Below, one piece after another: positions 11,039 to 22,288 of a stretch of DNA of 64,000 nucleotides. The notes under the pieces are model-generated. The model was not told the origin of the DNA. It saw only the letters and a list, made by a program, of their open reading frames with translations, and searched no databases. The position numbers and the translations under genes are program-made. The stretch's first letter is position 1, and each line of letters starts with the position of its first letter. The stretch is taken from positions 3,040,501 through 3,104,500 of the forward strand of contig OZ020521.1 in assembly GCA_963971425.1 (NCBI GenBank). The letters run 5' to 3'. The DNA is from Bryoerythrophyllum caledonicum. Its lineage: Eukaryota > Streptophyta > Bryopsida > Pottiales > Pottiaceae.

Positions 11039-11985
11039 TTAACCCTGAAGGTACAATGATAGTGTTACACCAAAAACACTTCTAAATTGTTGGATTCCAG
11101 TGCAACAAACAAAAAATGAAACAAAAACTTTTATTTCTAGTTTTGACCTTAGTTTCTCAATTACGACTTATTAATTAATAATTTAAAAACATTCATAAAC
11201 TTTGACCGCACGGATTGAAAGATTATAGTGTTTGAAGTGAAGCTTATGATTCATTTACTTCCCTGCGTGTACTGGATCAGCAGACTTTGACTTCACTTCG
11301 TGTCAATTTTTTTTTTACAGAAGGTCTAAATCCTTAACCATCTTGTTAAGCATGATGTTAGTTCCTTGTACACCAATTTTTAGAGGGAGAAAAAAGGTGT
11401 AGCATATTCAGAACAACTGTGCAAAGAGTCGAAGTTCGGAATTTGTTAATTCACACTGTATTTTTTTGTGAACTTAATATGTTTTAGATTGGTAATTGAA
11501 ATGGTCAATAAGAAGGTTTACACCACATATTGTAGTGGAAGAAAAAAGTGAAAAATAAAAAGATATCTAGGTTTTATTTGGAAATCAAGAAGTTTTTTTG
11601 GTACCTTGCCCATCACTGACTGACAATGTGTGAAAATGTTTGATTTGGGTTGGTATGCTATTTTTCAATAAAGACAAGAACTTATTTTGACAACATCAAG
11701 GGAAATAATTTTACTTTTGAGTACAAAAAATCTCACAATCAACAGAGTGTCCTAGCAAAAGTTTTTGGAGGTGCCCAACTTGTTTGCTCTCTCCATTTTA
11801 AATTTATAACCCTATAACTTTTTGATCAAATGTCCAATTTACGTAAAAATTATTTTCCCACTAAGGTTTTGGTAATGCCTTTCTATAGTAAAATTTACAA
11901 AGAGGAATGTTGGACATTGACACCATAGAAACCTGACCAAACATTCAACAAGCCAATTTTGGACACTTGATCCTTTAGGGGTTAA
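11039..11985 (+). mobile_element. ~950 bp TTAACCC-ended repeat, copy R1, intact
   Basis: The left end reads TTAACCCTGAAGGTAC and the right end CCTTTAGGGGTTAA, so both termini are TTAACCC-like inverted ends beginning with TTAA. The body matches L1 (624-1541) in inverse orientation and R2 (12276 on) in direct orientation. It has no coding frame. Its intact double-ended structure argues that the ~950 bp unit can move by itself. Confidence 0.75.
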
Positions 11986-12275
11986 ATATGCTACACCTCT
12001 TTTGCATTCCTAAACATTGGTGAATAATGGAACTAATCAATCTTCACATGATGATTATGAACCTAGATCATGTGTGATGCAATCTTTTGAATCCAAGTGA
12101 ACTAAAACGAAGGGAATTCACTGAACCTAGGGAAGAAAATGAACCATGTTGTCTACTTGCTATTATTGACACCATTGGAACTTGTTACAATCGCAAATTA
12201 AATAATGGATTTGTACGTCCACATAAAGGTTATTCTACAAACAACATAGTACAAAAGATCAATCAAGAATCAATC
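11986..12275. other. spacer between repeats R1 and R2
   Basis: AT-rich sequence with a 69-codon frame (12087-12296) that has no recognisable motif and runs into the next repeat. It is not regarded as a gene. Confidence 0.4.
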
Positions 12276-12818
12276 TTAACCCCTAAGGTATCGTGACAGT
12301 TTTACACCAAAAACACTTCAAACTAAATGGATTCTAGTGCAACGAATAAAGAAGGAAACAAAAACTTTGATTTTTAGTTCTGACCGTAGGATCTCAATAA
12401 AGGCTTATTAAGTAATACATGTACAAAATTTCAAAAACTTTGTTCTCACGGATTAAAAGATTATAGTGTTTGAAGTCAACCAAATGGTTCATTTTCTTCC
12501 CTGCGTTTAGTAGATCAATAGACGTTGACTTCAGTTGGTGTCAAAAAATTTCACTACAAAAGGTCTAAATCTATTACCATCTTGTTAAGCATAATGTGAG
12601 CTCCTTACATTTTATTTTTTAGAGGTAGAAACCGGGTGTAGCATATTCAAAACAAGTGTGCAAGGAGTGGAGGCTTGAAATTTGTTAATTCACAGTTTAA
12701 TTTCTTTTTAACTTAATATGTTTTTGATTGACAATCCGAATGGTTAATATGAAGGTTTACATTACATATTGATGTGGAAAAAATAAAAAGTGAAAAATAT
12801 GAAGATTATTTGGAAAAC
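12276..12818 (+). mobile_element. TTAACCC-ended repeat, copy R2, cut by the gap
   Basis: It starts TTAACCCCTAAGGTATC and follows R1 closely through the ACACCAAAAACACTTC, ACGGATTAAAAGATTATAGT and GTGTAGCATATTC blocks. It ends at the run of N at 12819. Confidence 0.75.
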
Positions 12819-13018
12819 NNNNNNNNNNNNNNNNNNNNNNNNNNNNNNNNNNNNNNNNNNNNNNNNNNNNNNNNNNNNNNNNNNNNNNNNNNNNNNNNNN
12901 NNNNNNNNNNNNNNNNNNNNNNNNNNNNNNNNNNNNNNNNNNNNNNNNNNNNNNNNNNNNNNNNNNNNNNNNNNNNNNNNNNNNNNNNNNNNNNNNNNNN
13001 NNNNNNNNNNNNNNNNNN
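12819..13018. other. assembly gap (200 N)
   Basis: Exactly 200 undetermined bases, the size of a conventional placeholder, so the true gap length is unknown. Frames spanning it are meaningless. Confidence 0.99.
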
Positions 13019-13330
13019 TTTTTTCTTTCTTCCCCCCACTCACCCACACACAATTTCCCTCACCCACTCTCTCCTTCTCTCTCCTAAACCCTTGCCGCCC
13101 ACAACTTCACTCACACCTCTCACAACTTCCTTCACACCTCCCACAACTTCCACACATCTCCCACACATTTCTCACACATCTCTCCCACACATCTCCCACA
13201 CATCTCCTCACACCTCCCACACATTGTCTCTCTCCTCCTAACCCTACCCTCTCACTCACAGCCTCATCACAACTTCTACCAGGGGTGTGCGCTCGCACAC
13301 CCCTCCTAGGACTACCCACTTGAGCAAAGG
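13019..13330. repeat. CT/CA-rich low-complexity stretch
   Basis: Pyrimidine-rich strand with irregular repeats of CACACATCTCCC and CTCACACCTCCC (about 13100-13240). Short AAACCCTAA telomere-like motifs follow at 13362-13383. No gene is visible. It is unrelated to the flanking TTAACCC repeats and may belong to an element whose remainder lies in the gap. Confidence 0.5.
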
Positions 13331-13559
13331 ATTGATATCCTTATTGATACCCGGAAATCCAAACCCTAATCCAAACCCTAATATGGTACACCGGTTGATA
13401 ACCGGTCGTGATACCAAGGAGATCATACCCTGGTCGTGATACCCTGGATATTGATACCCGTAGTACCTTGGTCCATAAATATTGTAGAGAATATCTAACC
13501 CAAATATCGTTAAAATTGCTTGTTTTTGTGCAATTAGAAAGCCTCTACAATTAATGTTT

Positions 13560-14590
13560 TTTTAAATTTTTAACCGTAGGATCTGAATGATGACTTATTA
13601 AGTAATATGCTCAAAAAAAATTCATAAAGTTTCACCGCACGGATTGAAAGATTATAATGTTTGAAGTAGTGAAAATGCTCATTTTCTTCCCTGCGTTTTC
13701 TGGATCAGCAGTCTTTGATTTCAATTGGTGTCACATTTTTGCACTATAAAAGGTTTCAATTAATTACCACAATGTTAAGCATGATGTTAATTTGCTACAT
13801 ACCGATTTTTAGAGTTAGAAAAGGGGTGTAGCATATTCAAAAAAATTGTGCAATGAGTGGGGGTTCAAAAATTCACCATTCACGTTATGTTTTTTGTGAA
13901 CTTGGTATCGTTTGAAATGAGAATCCAAATGGTCAATACGAAGGTTTACATCACATAATGCCGTAGAAAAAATAAAAAGTGAATCATACAAAGATCTCAA
14001 AGGTTTATGTGGAAAGGTAGAAGTTTTTTCGTACTCTCCTCGAAACTGTGTGACAATGTGTGAAAATAATTGACTTGGATTACTATGCTTTTTCACCAAA
14101 GAACTAACAACATGGTTAACACGATGGTATTGGATTTAGATCTCGTGTAGTGCAACAGTTTTTAGGGGTAGACAAGGGGTGTAGCATATTTTTTTTAAAT
14201 GTGCAATGAGTGGAGGTTCAAAAATTCACAATTCACGTTATGTTTTTTTGTGAACTCGATATTGTTTTAAATGAGAATCCAAATGGTAAATAAGAAGTTT
14301 TACATCGCATAATGCTGTAGGCAAAATCAAAAGTGAATCGTACGAAGTTCTTGTAGTTATATGTGGAAAGGTAGAAGTTTTGTTGTATTCTCCCCGAAAA
14401 TGTGTGACAATGTGTGAAAATAATTGACTTGGATGAATATGCTATTTCACCAAAGAACTAACAACATGGTTAACACGATGGTATTGGATTTAGATCTTGT
14501 GTAGTGCAAAAGTTTTTAGAGCTAGACAAGGGGTGTTGCATGTTCAAAAATATTGTGCAATGAGTGGTGGTTCAAAAATTCTTATTCCAT
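13560..14590 (+). mobile_element. TTAACCC-family repeat, copy R3, with internal tandem duplication
   Basis: From about 13560 the sequence matches the R1/R2 body (TAGGATCTGAATGATGACTT, GCACGGATTGAAAGATTATA, CTGGATCAGCAG and following). The distal part is then repeated with a period of ~354 bp: the block CACCAAAGAACTAACAACAT occurs at 14094 and again at 14448, each followed by a re-start of the GGGTGTAGCATATT segment. A third partial unit runs into the start of the plus-strand gene at 14645, so these repeats form its immediate upstream region. Confidence 0.7.
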
Positions 14591-14644
14591 ACTAATAGTG
14601 ACTATTGTTTTGTAATGATATACAGGTTTTTTGAGTGTTGCGTT

Positions 14645-17600
14645 ATGGCACCACCAAATATTGATAGAATCTGGGAGAGCCACGGCTGGTGGATTGCAGA
14701 AGTGGATGAGTCGAGCGCCTTCTTATGGGTGACGGATTATCCCTTTGAGCTGGGAAAGCGTACATCGGCGTTGGGGAAGAGTTTTGGCAAAATCCAAGCA
14801 ATCACTCTTCGACGTGATGATATGGTATACGTTACTTGCGCAGTGGGTCCAGGTCAATCGGAGGTGAAGACTTCTCTTTCGAAGAAATTGCTTTTGGCAC
14901 CTGTACCTTTGAATCTTCTTCAAAATCCAGGTCAGGTGAAATTCCTCAAATCATTGCAGACGTTTTGGTTAAACATCTCTCTTGCGGTACGTACTACTAG
15001 ACACAACAACGTCTTAGCCTGTTTAGCGTTATGACCGGAGATGGTGCTGAAGGCTAAGAAGATTATGGAGGAACATATTAGATATGAAGCATTTCGGGAG
15101 AGGGACCCATCACGTGCGACAACTCAAGCCCCACCAGCGGAACCAGAAGAAACAGAAGTTTATCGAGTTCTTGCTGAGCCGTTGCAACTGGATTGGCGAC
15201 CACTGGAGGGGGGGAGGGGAAGTGGAGGCCAACATCCCAGCACAACTTCTGAGGTACAGACATTACCGAATCCTCCATTAACGAGTAGACGTCCTACGAA
15301 GAGGCCACGGCGTGTTGACAGTGATGAAGCTTCTGGTTCAAGAGAAAGCCCATCAAGTTTGGATCCAAGTGGGAGGAGGTTGATTGGGAGAAGTGCAAGA
15401 TCGGGTGGCAGGATTCCTAGGTCGGGGCTCAGGACGTCTGATGGTCATCGTAGGGCCCCTACATCTACACCAGGAGATGTAGCTGATTTGTCAGCCGTGG
15501 CGCCGGAGGAAGAAGATTTTCACAACCTTCCAGACAGTATACCAGAGGATTTCGAAGACAATGCGGAGATACCACAGGATCTTCCAACTTCAATGTATTT
15601 AAAAGCACCAGTGCCTACAACGGAGGAGATTGCGAAAGGATCAGTGTGGGGGAATTTTGTGTTTAAGGCACACATAGACCGCATTGTCTGTCTGGAGAAC
15701 CCGGAAACGAACCACCGGGTTTTATCACAGAAGAGGGTCAGAGAAGTATTTAACCGCTTAAGAGACCCAGAATCTGCGAGTCGGGTGAGTAGATTGGTAC
15801 TTCGACCGATCAGATACATCGTACATACTACCACCGATAATGGTGTCATTGAGAAGGAGGAGCTGCCATTTCCGTTGGTAGGAACTGCACGAGAGTTTGA
15901 GCGCATGTTCATTGCACACGGGAGTGCTTCTGCACAGGGTGCGATGGGATCCCAGTATTCTTGGCTTCAAGATCATATCATTTGGGAACCGGTGGATGGC
16001 CAACACATAGTAGCAGCTTGTAAGTTTGCACAGCAGCAGTGGAGAGATGGTACTATGCCTTTAAATGAGTACCTGGACACGTTCGAGCGGCGGGAGGCCT
16101 CTTTTGTGGTGTATGATGATCGTCGCTTTTACATTGAGAAGTCTGCGCGGATCAACGTGGCGGAGTTCCAGAGACATTCATATTCTACCATCGAGGAGGA
16201 TTTGAGGAAGATCCGTCAGATTTGGGATCTATACGGAAGGCCTGATAGCACACTACGTGCGGACGATGCACGCAGGGTTGTTGCTTTGGTGAGTGCGGCA
16301 AGTGCAGTACATAAGTTGCCCAAGGGGGATGGAGTTGTCACGGTGAAGAGGTTGGCCAAAAACATGGAGGATCTGACCAATCATGCATGGAATCTGAGCA
16401 ATGACTGCTTCGAAGCTATCATTCAAGTATGCAAGGACTACGAAGACGGCATTCTCTTTTACAGCAAGGAGGAAGAAGACAAGTGGAAGGACATGGCGAG
16501 GAAGAATGAGCTGGATCCAAATGTGGACGTACGACCAACAAGAAAGGAGATGACGCAAAATTGGTTGAGGCCGTTAGGTAGGGTTCCAAATCCATATTAT
16601 CTTCGGTTGGCTAAGTCTGCTGTAGCGAAGCCGGTGGGGGATGATGGAGTAAGACCACGTCAAGCATATTACTTCGACGGTGTAAAAGACAAGAATCCAC
16701 ATCCTCGTACGATTGCCGGTGTGGTTGACCGATATCAGAGACGAGAAGCTGTGATGAATTCCATCCGTTGGTTGATGGTGGAGAACAAGGAAAGTACACC
16801 TGATTCCATGGAGGATTTCTTTCGTATCCGTGTAGGGAAGTATTTTCCGAGGAGTAACGCACAACTTGATACGTTTGGGAAGCTTTTGAATGCTGCCACG
16901 AAAAAAGCTTGGACTGCTCCTGTGCGGGGGAAGGTGTCTAAACTAGAAGACATAGGCTACCTCATCCCCCCTTCCATCAGGTTTCACTATAGTGACATTG
17001 CAGCAGGGGGGCGTGGATACATTGGACTGTCCGTGGATGTGGGAGGACATGCTACTGCTAATTAGGAATGGCAGATGGAAGTCAAGAGGCCAGGCCAGAG
17101 CGACACTGAGAATCTTCTTCCGGTTCGGTGTAGAAGAGGGTTATTCCGCACCAACTACATAGAGTTGGGGAAACCATGTTTGTGGGTGATTGATTGTCGA
17201 CGTGGCGGTGGGAGGCATGGAGATGGTCATTGGGGAGACGCCCAGTTATCCGCAGTTTTTGCACAGTTGGCATTATGGATGGCAAATATTGAACGATGGA
17301 ACGTCATCTTCTTGTTACCAGCGGCCGTATATGCCAACGAAGACTTTTTCACGAAGGTGAAGCTTCCAGAGGGATGTACTATGCGACGTGGATGCTGGGC
17401 ATTTGATCCAAACTCGGTTAATCCCTATGCTCTCGATTTTACAGAGAATGGGCGTTTGGAGCAAGTAGTACAACCGATTGGCGATATTGTGATTTGTATG
17501 CAGCACCCTGTGGGTACATCTCCTGGCCCGAACTATGTTTCTGGAGACGTTCCACTTCCACTTGTTTTCTTGGATCACTGGAGTGAGGCACGCCAACCCT

Positions 17601-18610
17601 CTGAAGTTGATTCACTTGAGAGATCTCCATTAGAGCTGGCAAGACTAGTGGGCTCATACTTGCCCCGTGGTTGGGGTTTAGTGGCGTGTAACATATCTAC
17701 GGCCATTCCCACGATCCTTGAAGGAGATTTCCACGGATCTGAGGTTTTCATCATTGACGATTGTACAGACAGAGTTTGCTTTTTGTACAATGAGTTGTCC
17801 GACAATTTCCAAGGACAACTGTTGGTCAGGACTGGTGGAACAAGTACTGGTTGGAACATTGTACCTGAGACCGAAGAGGCGGTTGGTGGAGTGAGGAATG
17901 AAGATGACAATGAGGATGGAGGTGGTTTAAATGAGAGATTGCCACGTTCAGGTACTACTGAAGATTTCTCATCTCGCAGTGGTTCAGACGCCGATGAAGA
18001 TGGAGTGAACCAGTCTCCTCCAAGAGACAGGATTCCATCAACGCAGCGGGCGGTGGGAGATACTTCAGGGCAGACATCTGCAACACCTACAGAGAGGATG
18101 CAAGATACTGGTGTAGTGGATGTTGGTTTGGCGGCAGAGGCAGGAGGGGGGCGTACATTTGATGGTCCTAGGTTGGAGATGGAGGAAGAAGAATTGGATT
18201 CATTGGAATTTTTTTCGGTGCAAAGGAGGATTCGACAGCCTTTGATGCCTTCTCAATCAGAGCCTGTATCGGAGACACAAGAGACGTTCGGAGGTACTCA
18301 GAGTGATACCGGACTAGGTTTGCCTTCCGTTCCAAGATCTAGCGTATCCGAGGACATCATTGCATTCCAGGGGGCCTTCTCGTCAGAGCGAGAGATGTCC
18401 TTCAATCCTGAAGATGGCTTTTTCTACAATGATGATCGCGTAAGGCATACGCGGGAGGGTGTACCTGGCAATTACCGATTTGTTGAGTGTGCGTCCATTG
18501 GTATCGAAGATGTGGGAGATCGTCCAGTGCAGGATCATGAACTGTCCGCTATGGTAGGTAGCGCCATTGGACACGTGGAGGGAGTCGTTCCGCCAGAAGA
18601 TGAGCTCTGA
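14645..18610 (+). CDS. transposon-associated ParB-like / degenerate DNA methyltransferase-like protein
   Basis: Three long open segments, 14645-15034, 15041-17065 and 17075-18610, lie in the same frame and are separated by single stops near intron-like signals. They probably form one gene of roughly 1250-1330 residues. Segment 1 (MAPPNIDRIW start) is a small Trp-rich domain, perhaps Tudor/BAH-like. Segment 2 has a disordered Arg/Ser-rich stretch, then a region with VDGQHIVAACKFAQQQW (nt ~15990-16040), resembling the DGQHR/ParB nuclease motif. Segment 3 has VIDCRRGGGRHGDGHWGD (17182-17238) and RSPLELARLVGSYLPRGWGL (~17620-17680). In position these resemble the catalytic DPPY motif and the KP-L...G-VLD-F-GSG motif of N4/N6 DNA methyltransferases, with catalytic residues replaced. 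An acidic, disordered tail follows. The domain calls are pattern-based and have not been searched. Confidence 0.6.
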
Positions 18611-19700
18611 GCCTTGGAGCTATATACTATAGTAGAGCATGCACGTAGTTTAGGTGGCAAGTACGTTAGTATAATGTAGTTTGAGATGTGTCTATCGTTT
18701 GGTGGGTGCTATATATTTATATATTGGATGGTCCATATGATATGTTTGATTTTAGAATTCCTCAGTGATAGTGTGGAATTGCTTGATTATGTATGTTTTT
18801 GCATTATAAAATACATTTTCAACTACTTTACACTGTCTTAGGAAATTGCATATATATTTTTGTATCTCTTACACATTGTATTTGTAGTGTAGTACTCTAA
18901 AATCCTATAATAACTCATAACAAATTTTTAATCTCTTTGGGCACATGATTATAATTTTGTAGCAGGATTTGTAAACTAGATTAGATATCATATATTTTCT
19001 AAAAAAAGGTAGAAAATGTTAAAAATATATTACTGATATGAACATGAAGAAGCCAAGGTATGACACGACAAACACCAAAAAAATTTGACAAAAAACATAC
19101 TAAACTTTTGCCAAATTTTGATTTAAAAAAAAGTTATGAGCAAACAACTTGCGGCTTTCTACCAGCAACCAGTGCACTTGGCCAAGTGCATAATTGCTTA
19201 ATTGCGTGTTTGAATGTTGTGACAAAATGAGATACCAGATTAGAAAGGATAAACCGCAACCTCTAAAATTGCTAGTACACCTTCAAAAAAGAGGGGGAAG
19301 AACGGCAACCTCTAGAAGGACCCTAACTCTGATACTCAAGTGAGTTCAATCTCAACAAACTGTCAAGAAAATAGGATACAAGAATACTTGACAAGAACTA
19401 GAACCCACAAGAACTAAAAGAGGGAAAATTGATATGAACTTGGATCAACAAGATGAGCACACGAACAACAAGAGTAGTGAGCGATAGCTCCAAGAGATGC
19501 GTTGTCGAGATTGAAGAACTCTTTAACCTTGACTCCTATATATAACCTAATCTAAAGTGAAAGGATTTCTTAAGTAAAAGAAAGTTCTAATTTAGTAAAA
19601 GCAAAAAAATAGGATTTCTAAAGTAAAAGCCCAATTTAAAGTAAAAAGAACTAGAAGGTTGCAGAGGTCATGTCCCTAACACCAATGTCATTTGCAAGGA
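18611..19700. other. AT-rich downstream region with LTR-like fragments
   Basis: No gene is visible. The part at ~19150-19350 shares, in inverse orientation, the ACGCAATTAAGCAATTATGC segment and GATAAACCGCAACC-like sequence with 6970-7090. It is probably a remnant of the same LTR-type family. Confidence 0.4.
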
Positions 19701-19739
19701 TCTAAGCATTGTACACTATTTTAATATTTTCTTATATAC

Positions 19740-20505
19740 AAATGATGTTATTTCCTTTGAGATCTTTAAAAATTAATAAACTCTTGTCTTCAATGTAAAA
19801 ATCCCAATTTAGTACAAGTCAAAATTTTCACACCATGCTAGACAAGGCACCAATTTTTTTAATTAAAAAAAGAGATTTCAATAGTTTTTAGTTTAAATGT
19901 TTCAAACTAGAAGACATGGTATAAGGCTTCTACTTGGCCATTTAGATTTTCATTCTAAAACATATTAAGCCTACAAAAGATTAAAATGTGTACTAGATGT
20001 TTTGAGATATTTTCTGCAAATGCTTGGACAATTATCTTCCATATTCTTCATCCTTTTTTTACCTTTAAAAATTGGTGTACAAGGAATCAACATCATACAC
20101 GGAATCAACATCATACACAAGATGATGGCATAATATAAAGACCTTGTGTAATGCAAGGTCAATATGAAGTCAAATGAAGTCAAAGTTTACTTCAAAATCA
20201 CACCATATGATGTCCAAGTCTACTGATTCTCTTCACCAAGGGAAGTTACTCAAAGAACCTTTTTCTTTAATTCAAACACTATAATCTTTCTAGATTGTGC
20301 AGTCAAATTTTATGCATTTCTATGATCATGTTATAATAATAGTCTAGATCTAGACTATTATTATAACATGATCATAGAAATGCATAAAATTTGACTGCTA
20401 TGAAGATCTATGAAGATCTATGAAGATCCTATAACCAAAAATTGATGTAATTATATTTCTTTTTTTACTCTTTACAAAAGAAGGGAACTTTTTGAGTATT
20501 TTTAT
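19740..20505 (-). mobile_element. TTAACCC-family repeat, copy L2, diverged
   Basis: It matches L1 in direct orientation and R1-R3 in inverse orientation: AATTGGTGTACAAGGAAT (~20069), CAACATCATAC, CAAACACTATAATCTTTCT (~20273) and the following gCAGTCAAATTTTATG segment. It is more diverged than the other copies, contains an 18 bp direct duplication (~20084-20119), and carries a 100 bp palindrome. Its outer end near 20505 is not clear. Confidence 0.6.
20299..20398. repeat. 100 bp perfect palindrome
   Basis: Two 50 bp arms meet without a spacer at 20348/20349 (centre AGATCT). The left arm corresponds to the ancestral sequence of the TTAACCC-family repeat, while the right arm is an inverted copy of it. 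The palindrome is followed directly by three near-perfect TATGAAGATC units (20399-20430). Confidence 0.95.
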
Positions 20506-21285
20506 GGAAATTTTCATTGTCCTCTCGGCAGAGAGGATAGTTTCCATTCTATTTTGTTCTATTCAATTCTATTCAGTTGAACCAATTAATAGTTGGCAAC
20601 AAAACCACCATAAAATCGATGCCATGTCACCATTTTGGACCACAATGTCCATTGTTGTTGGCATTAAGTATAAAGGCCAATCAATCATTTTTACTCTCCA
20701 TCAATCATACTGCTAAAATCCTTCGTTTGCTTGACTTTGGCCATAGTGTGGAGTGACCCTCAGTTCTTTATAAGTAAACACAAAATTACTATGACAACTT
20801 GGAAAATGAGTCAATGTTTTCACACTAGGGTTATTTGCAAAGTTCGTCCAAAAGAAGAAAAAAAGTTAGAAATTTGTAAAACTTGGTTTTGAAGTGGTTA
20901 GATTGATTTTAATTTTTTTTTTAAGTTTTAAAATTTGTAAAACTTGGTTCAAAAGTGGTTAGATTGATTTTATACTACATTGAAGAATCAGCTAATAAAG
21001 GTATTGTCATGTCATAGAATATTAATCTCATGGTTAGCCCATAGATTTTTTCAAAAAATCCTTCCAAAAGAAGAAAGAAAGAAGGCAGAGTCAGATTTAA
21101 ATTTGAAAAGAACTAGAGCATATAGAATCACATGCTCTCATTTTCTACACCAATGAAATACATGACTAGTACTCACTCTCAATGTTCTTGGGGTCCTATC
21201 CAATGCAAGCCAATGAATTTTGAGGTGGAGATCTCAGTCTTTTGTGTGGGCATTCAGAGGTGAATATAGGACTAGATCCGTGTCA
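20506..21285. other. intergenic DNA with a fragment of a dispersed repeat
   Basis: No gene is visible. A 30 bp-scale direct repeat (TTTGTAAAACTTGGTT...AGTGGTTAGATTGATTT) occurs at about 20873 and 20935. The 21140-21205 stretch (CAATGTTCTTGGGGTCCTA) belongs to the dispersed family also found at 22880-23600, 38560-39720 and 46930-47135. Confidence 0.45.
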
Positions 21286-22288
21286 TCAACGCTTGTTTCC
21301 AGGAACCCTCTCCATGGCATCCGGGCATGGTGTACTGTCTTTACCTCCCTCCTTTGAACCGCCGGTGAAGAACTTGTACCCACTGTAGAAAAGCGCTCCC
21401 CATCCTGCCAATGACACAAACACAAACTGAAGAGATGCACTGTCAATTGCGATTACACATAGCATTTCTAGCTAAGTGAAACTATACGACAACATTGCAA
21501 TCAATAGTTTGAACCAAAGACTCTCAAGCTCGGGTAAGAACAATTGCATCCTCAAATACTTCCAGGATCATCAGTAGCCCTGCATCTCAAACTATCCCAT
21601 GACTTTCAACATGAATCTATCCCATCATCCATGGCTTTTAACATGAATCTATTCCCATGGCTTTCACTCGGGCACCTACTTATTGCAGGAGCCACATGGT
21701 CCTTGTTGCCATTAATTTCTGATGTGGAGATGGCAAGATAAAGGCACACGCTGATTTCATCCTCTCATGTCATTCTTTAAGAGACAAAAGAGCCCCAATA
21801 TTTCAAAGTGCTCTTTTGACATCACAATGGAAATGGCACTCATACTCATGGGGCACAAACTCCGGTTTTACTGCTAGCACAGGATACTGGAAGGTCAGAA
21901 AGCAAGCGTACGTGTTCTTCCTTCCAGGTGGACGGGCTCCCGGGGGCATTCCACATTGGCACCTTGGCAGGTCTATGAGCATCAGCTGCCCCATGACAAC
22001 CACCACCAGTGCAAGGTGTTAAATTAAGCACACCACTACCAACCCCACCAGTACTTCCACAAACATGACTGCTCCTTTCCAACATTCACAGTGCCACCCA
22101 GCGCAGGAATTAGGGCTGGTTCCTACATTATTTCATCCTGTTCGCCCAGGCGCCATTCTAAACCCATACCAATTTGCACACAGGAAAGGGATTCACAGCA
22201 AATGACCAGCAAAACCCTGTGACATTGTCAGCTGAAATGGGGAACAGCGCAGCCTGCTTGACGCAACCAGCTTCTGCATGAGCGCCAT
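21286..22288 (-). CDS. 98-residue one-span protein, probably mitochondrial
   Basis: Three exons, 22288-22207, 21985-21912 and 21426-21286, join in frame through GT-AG introns to 98 codons plus stop. The N-terminus (MALMQKLVASSRLRCSPFQL) is Arg/Ser-rich, free of acidic residues and amphipathic, like a mitochondrial presequence. The middle (VPMWNAPGSPSTWKEEH) leads into one hydrophobic span, FVFVSLAGWGALFYSGYKFF, followed by a Gly/Lys-rich soluble tail. The layout fits a small accessory subunit of an inner-membrane respiratory complex, but I do not recognise the family with certainty. Exon 1 could instead end four codons earlier at another GT with the same phase. The next gene upstream on the same strand, the proline transporter, is ~3 kb away. 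Confidence 0.65.

Noticed and set aside
624-11985. Direct long terminal repeats of a retrotransposon around the 7.6-10.9 kb gene
   Set aside because: The flanking copies are inverted, not direct, and the gene has transposase-type rather than reverse-transcriptase motifs.
12757-13323. Open frames of 77-177 codons across the N run
   Set aside because: They span the assembly gap and consist mostly of undetermined residues.
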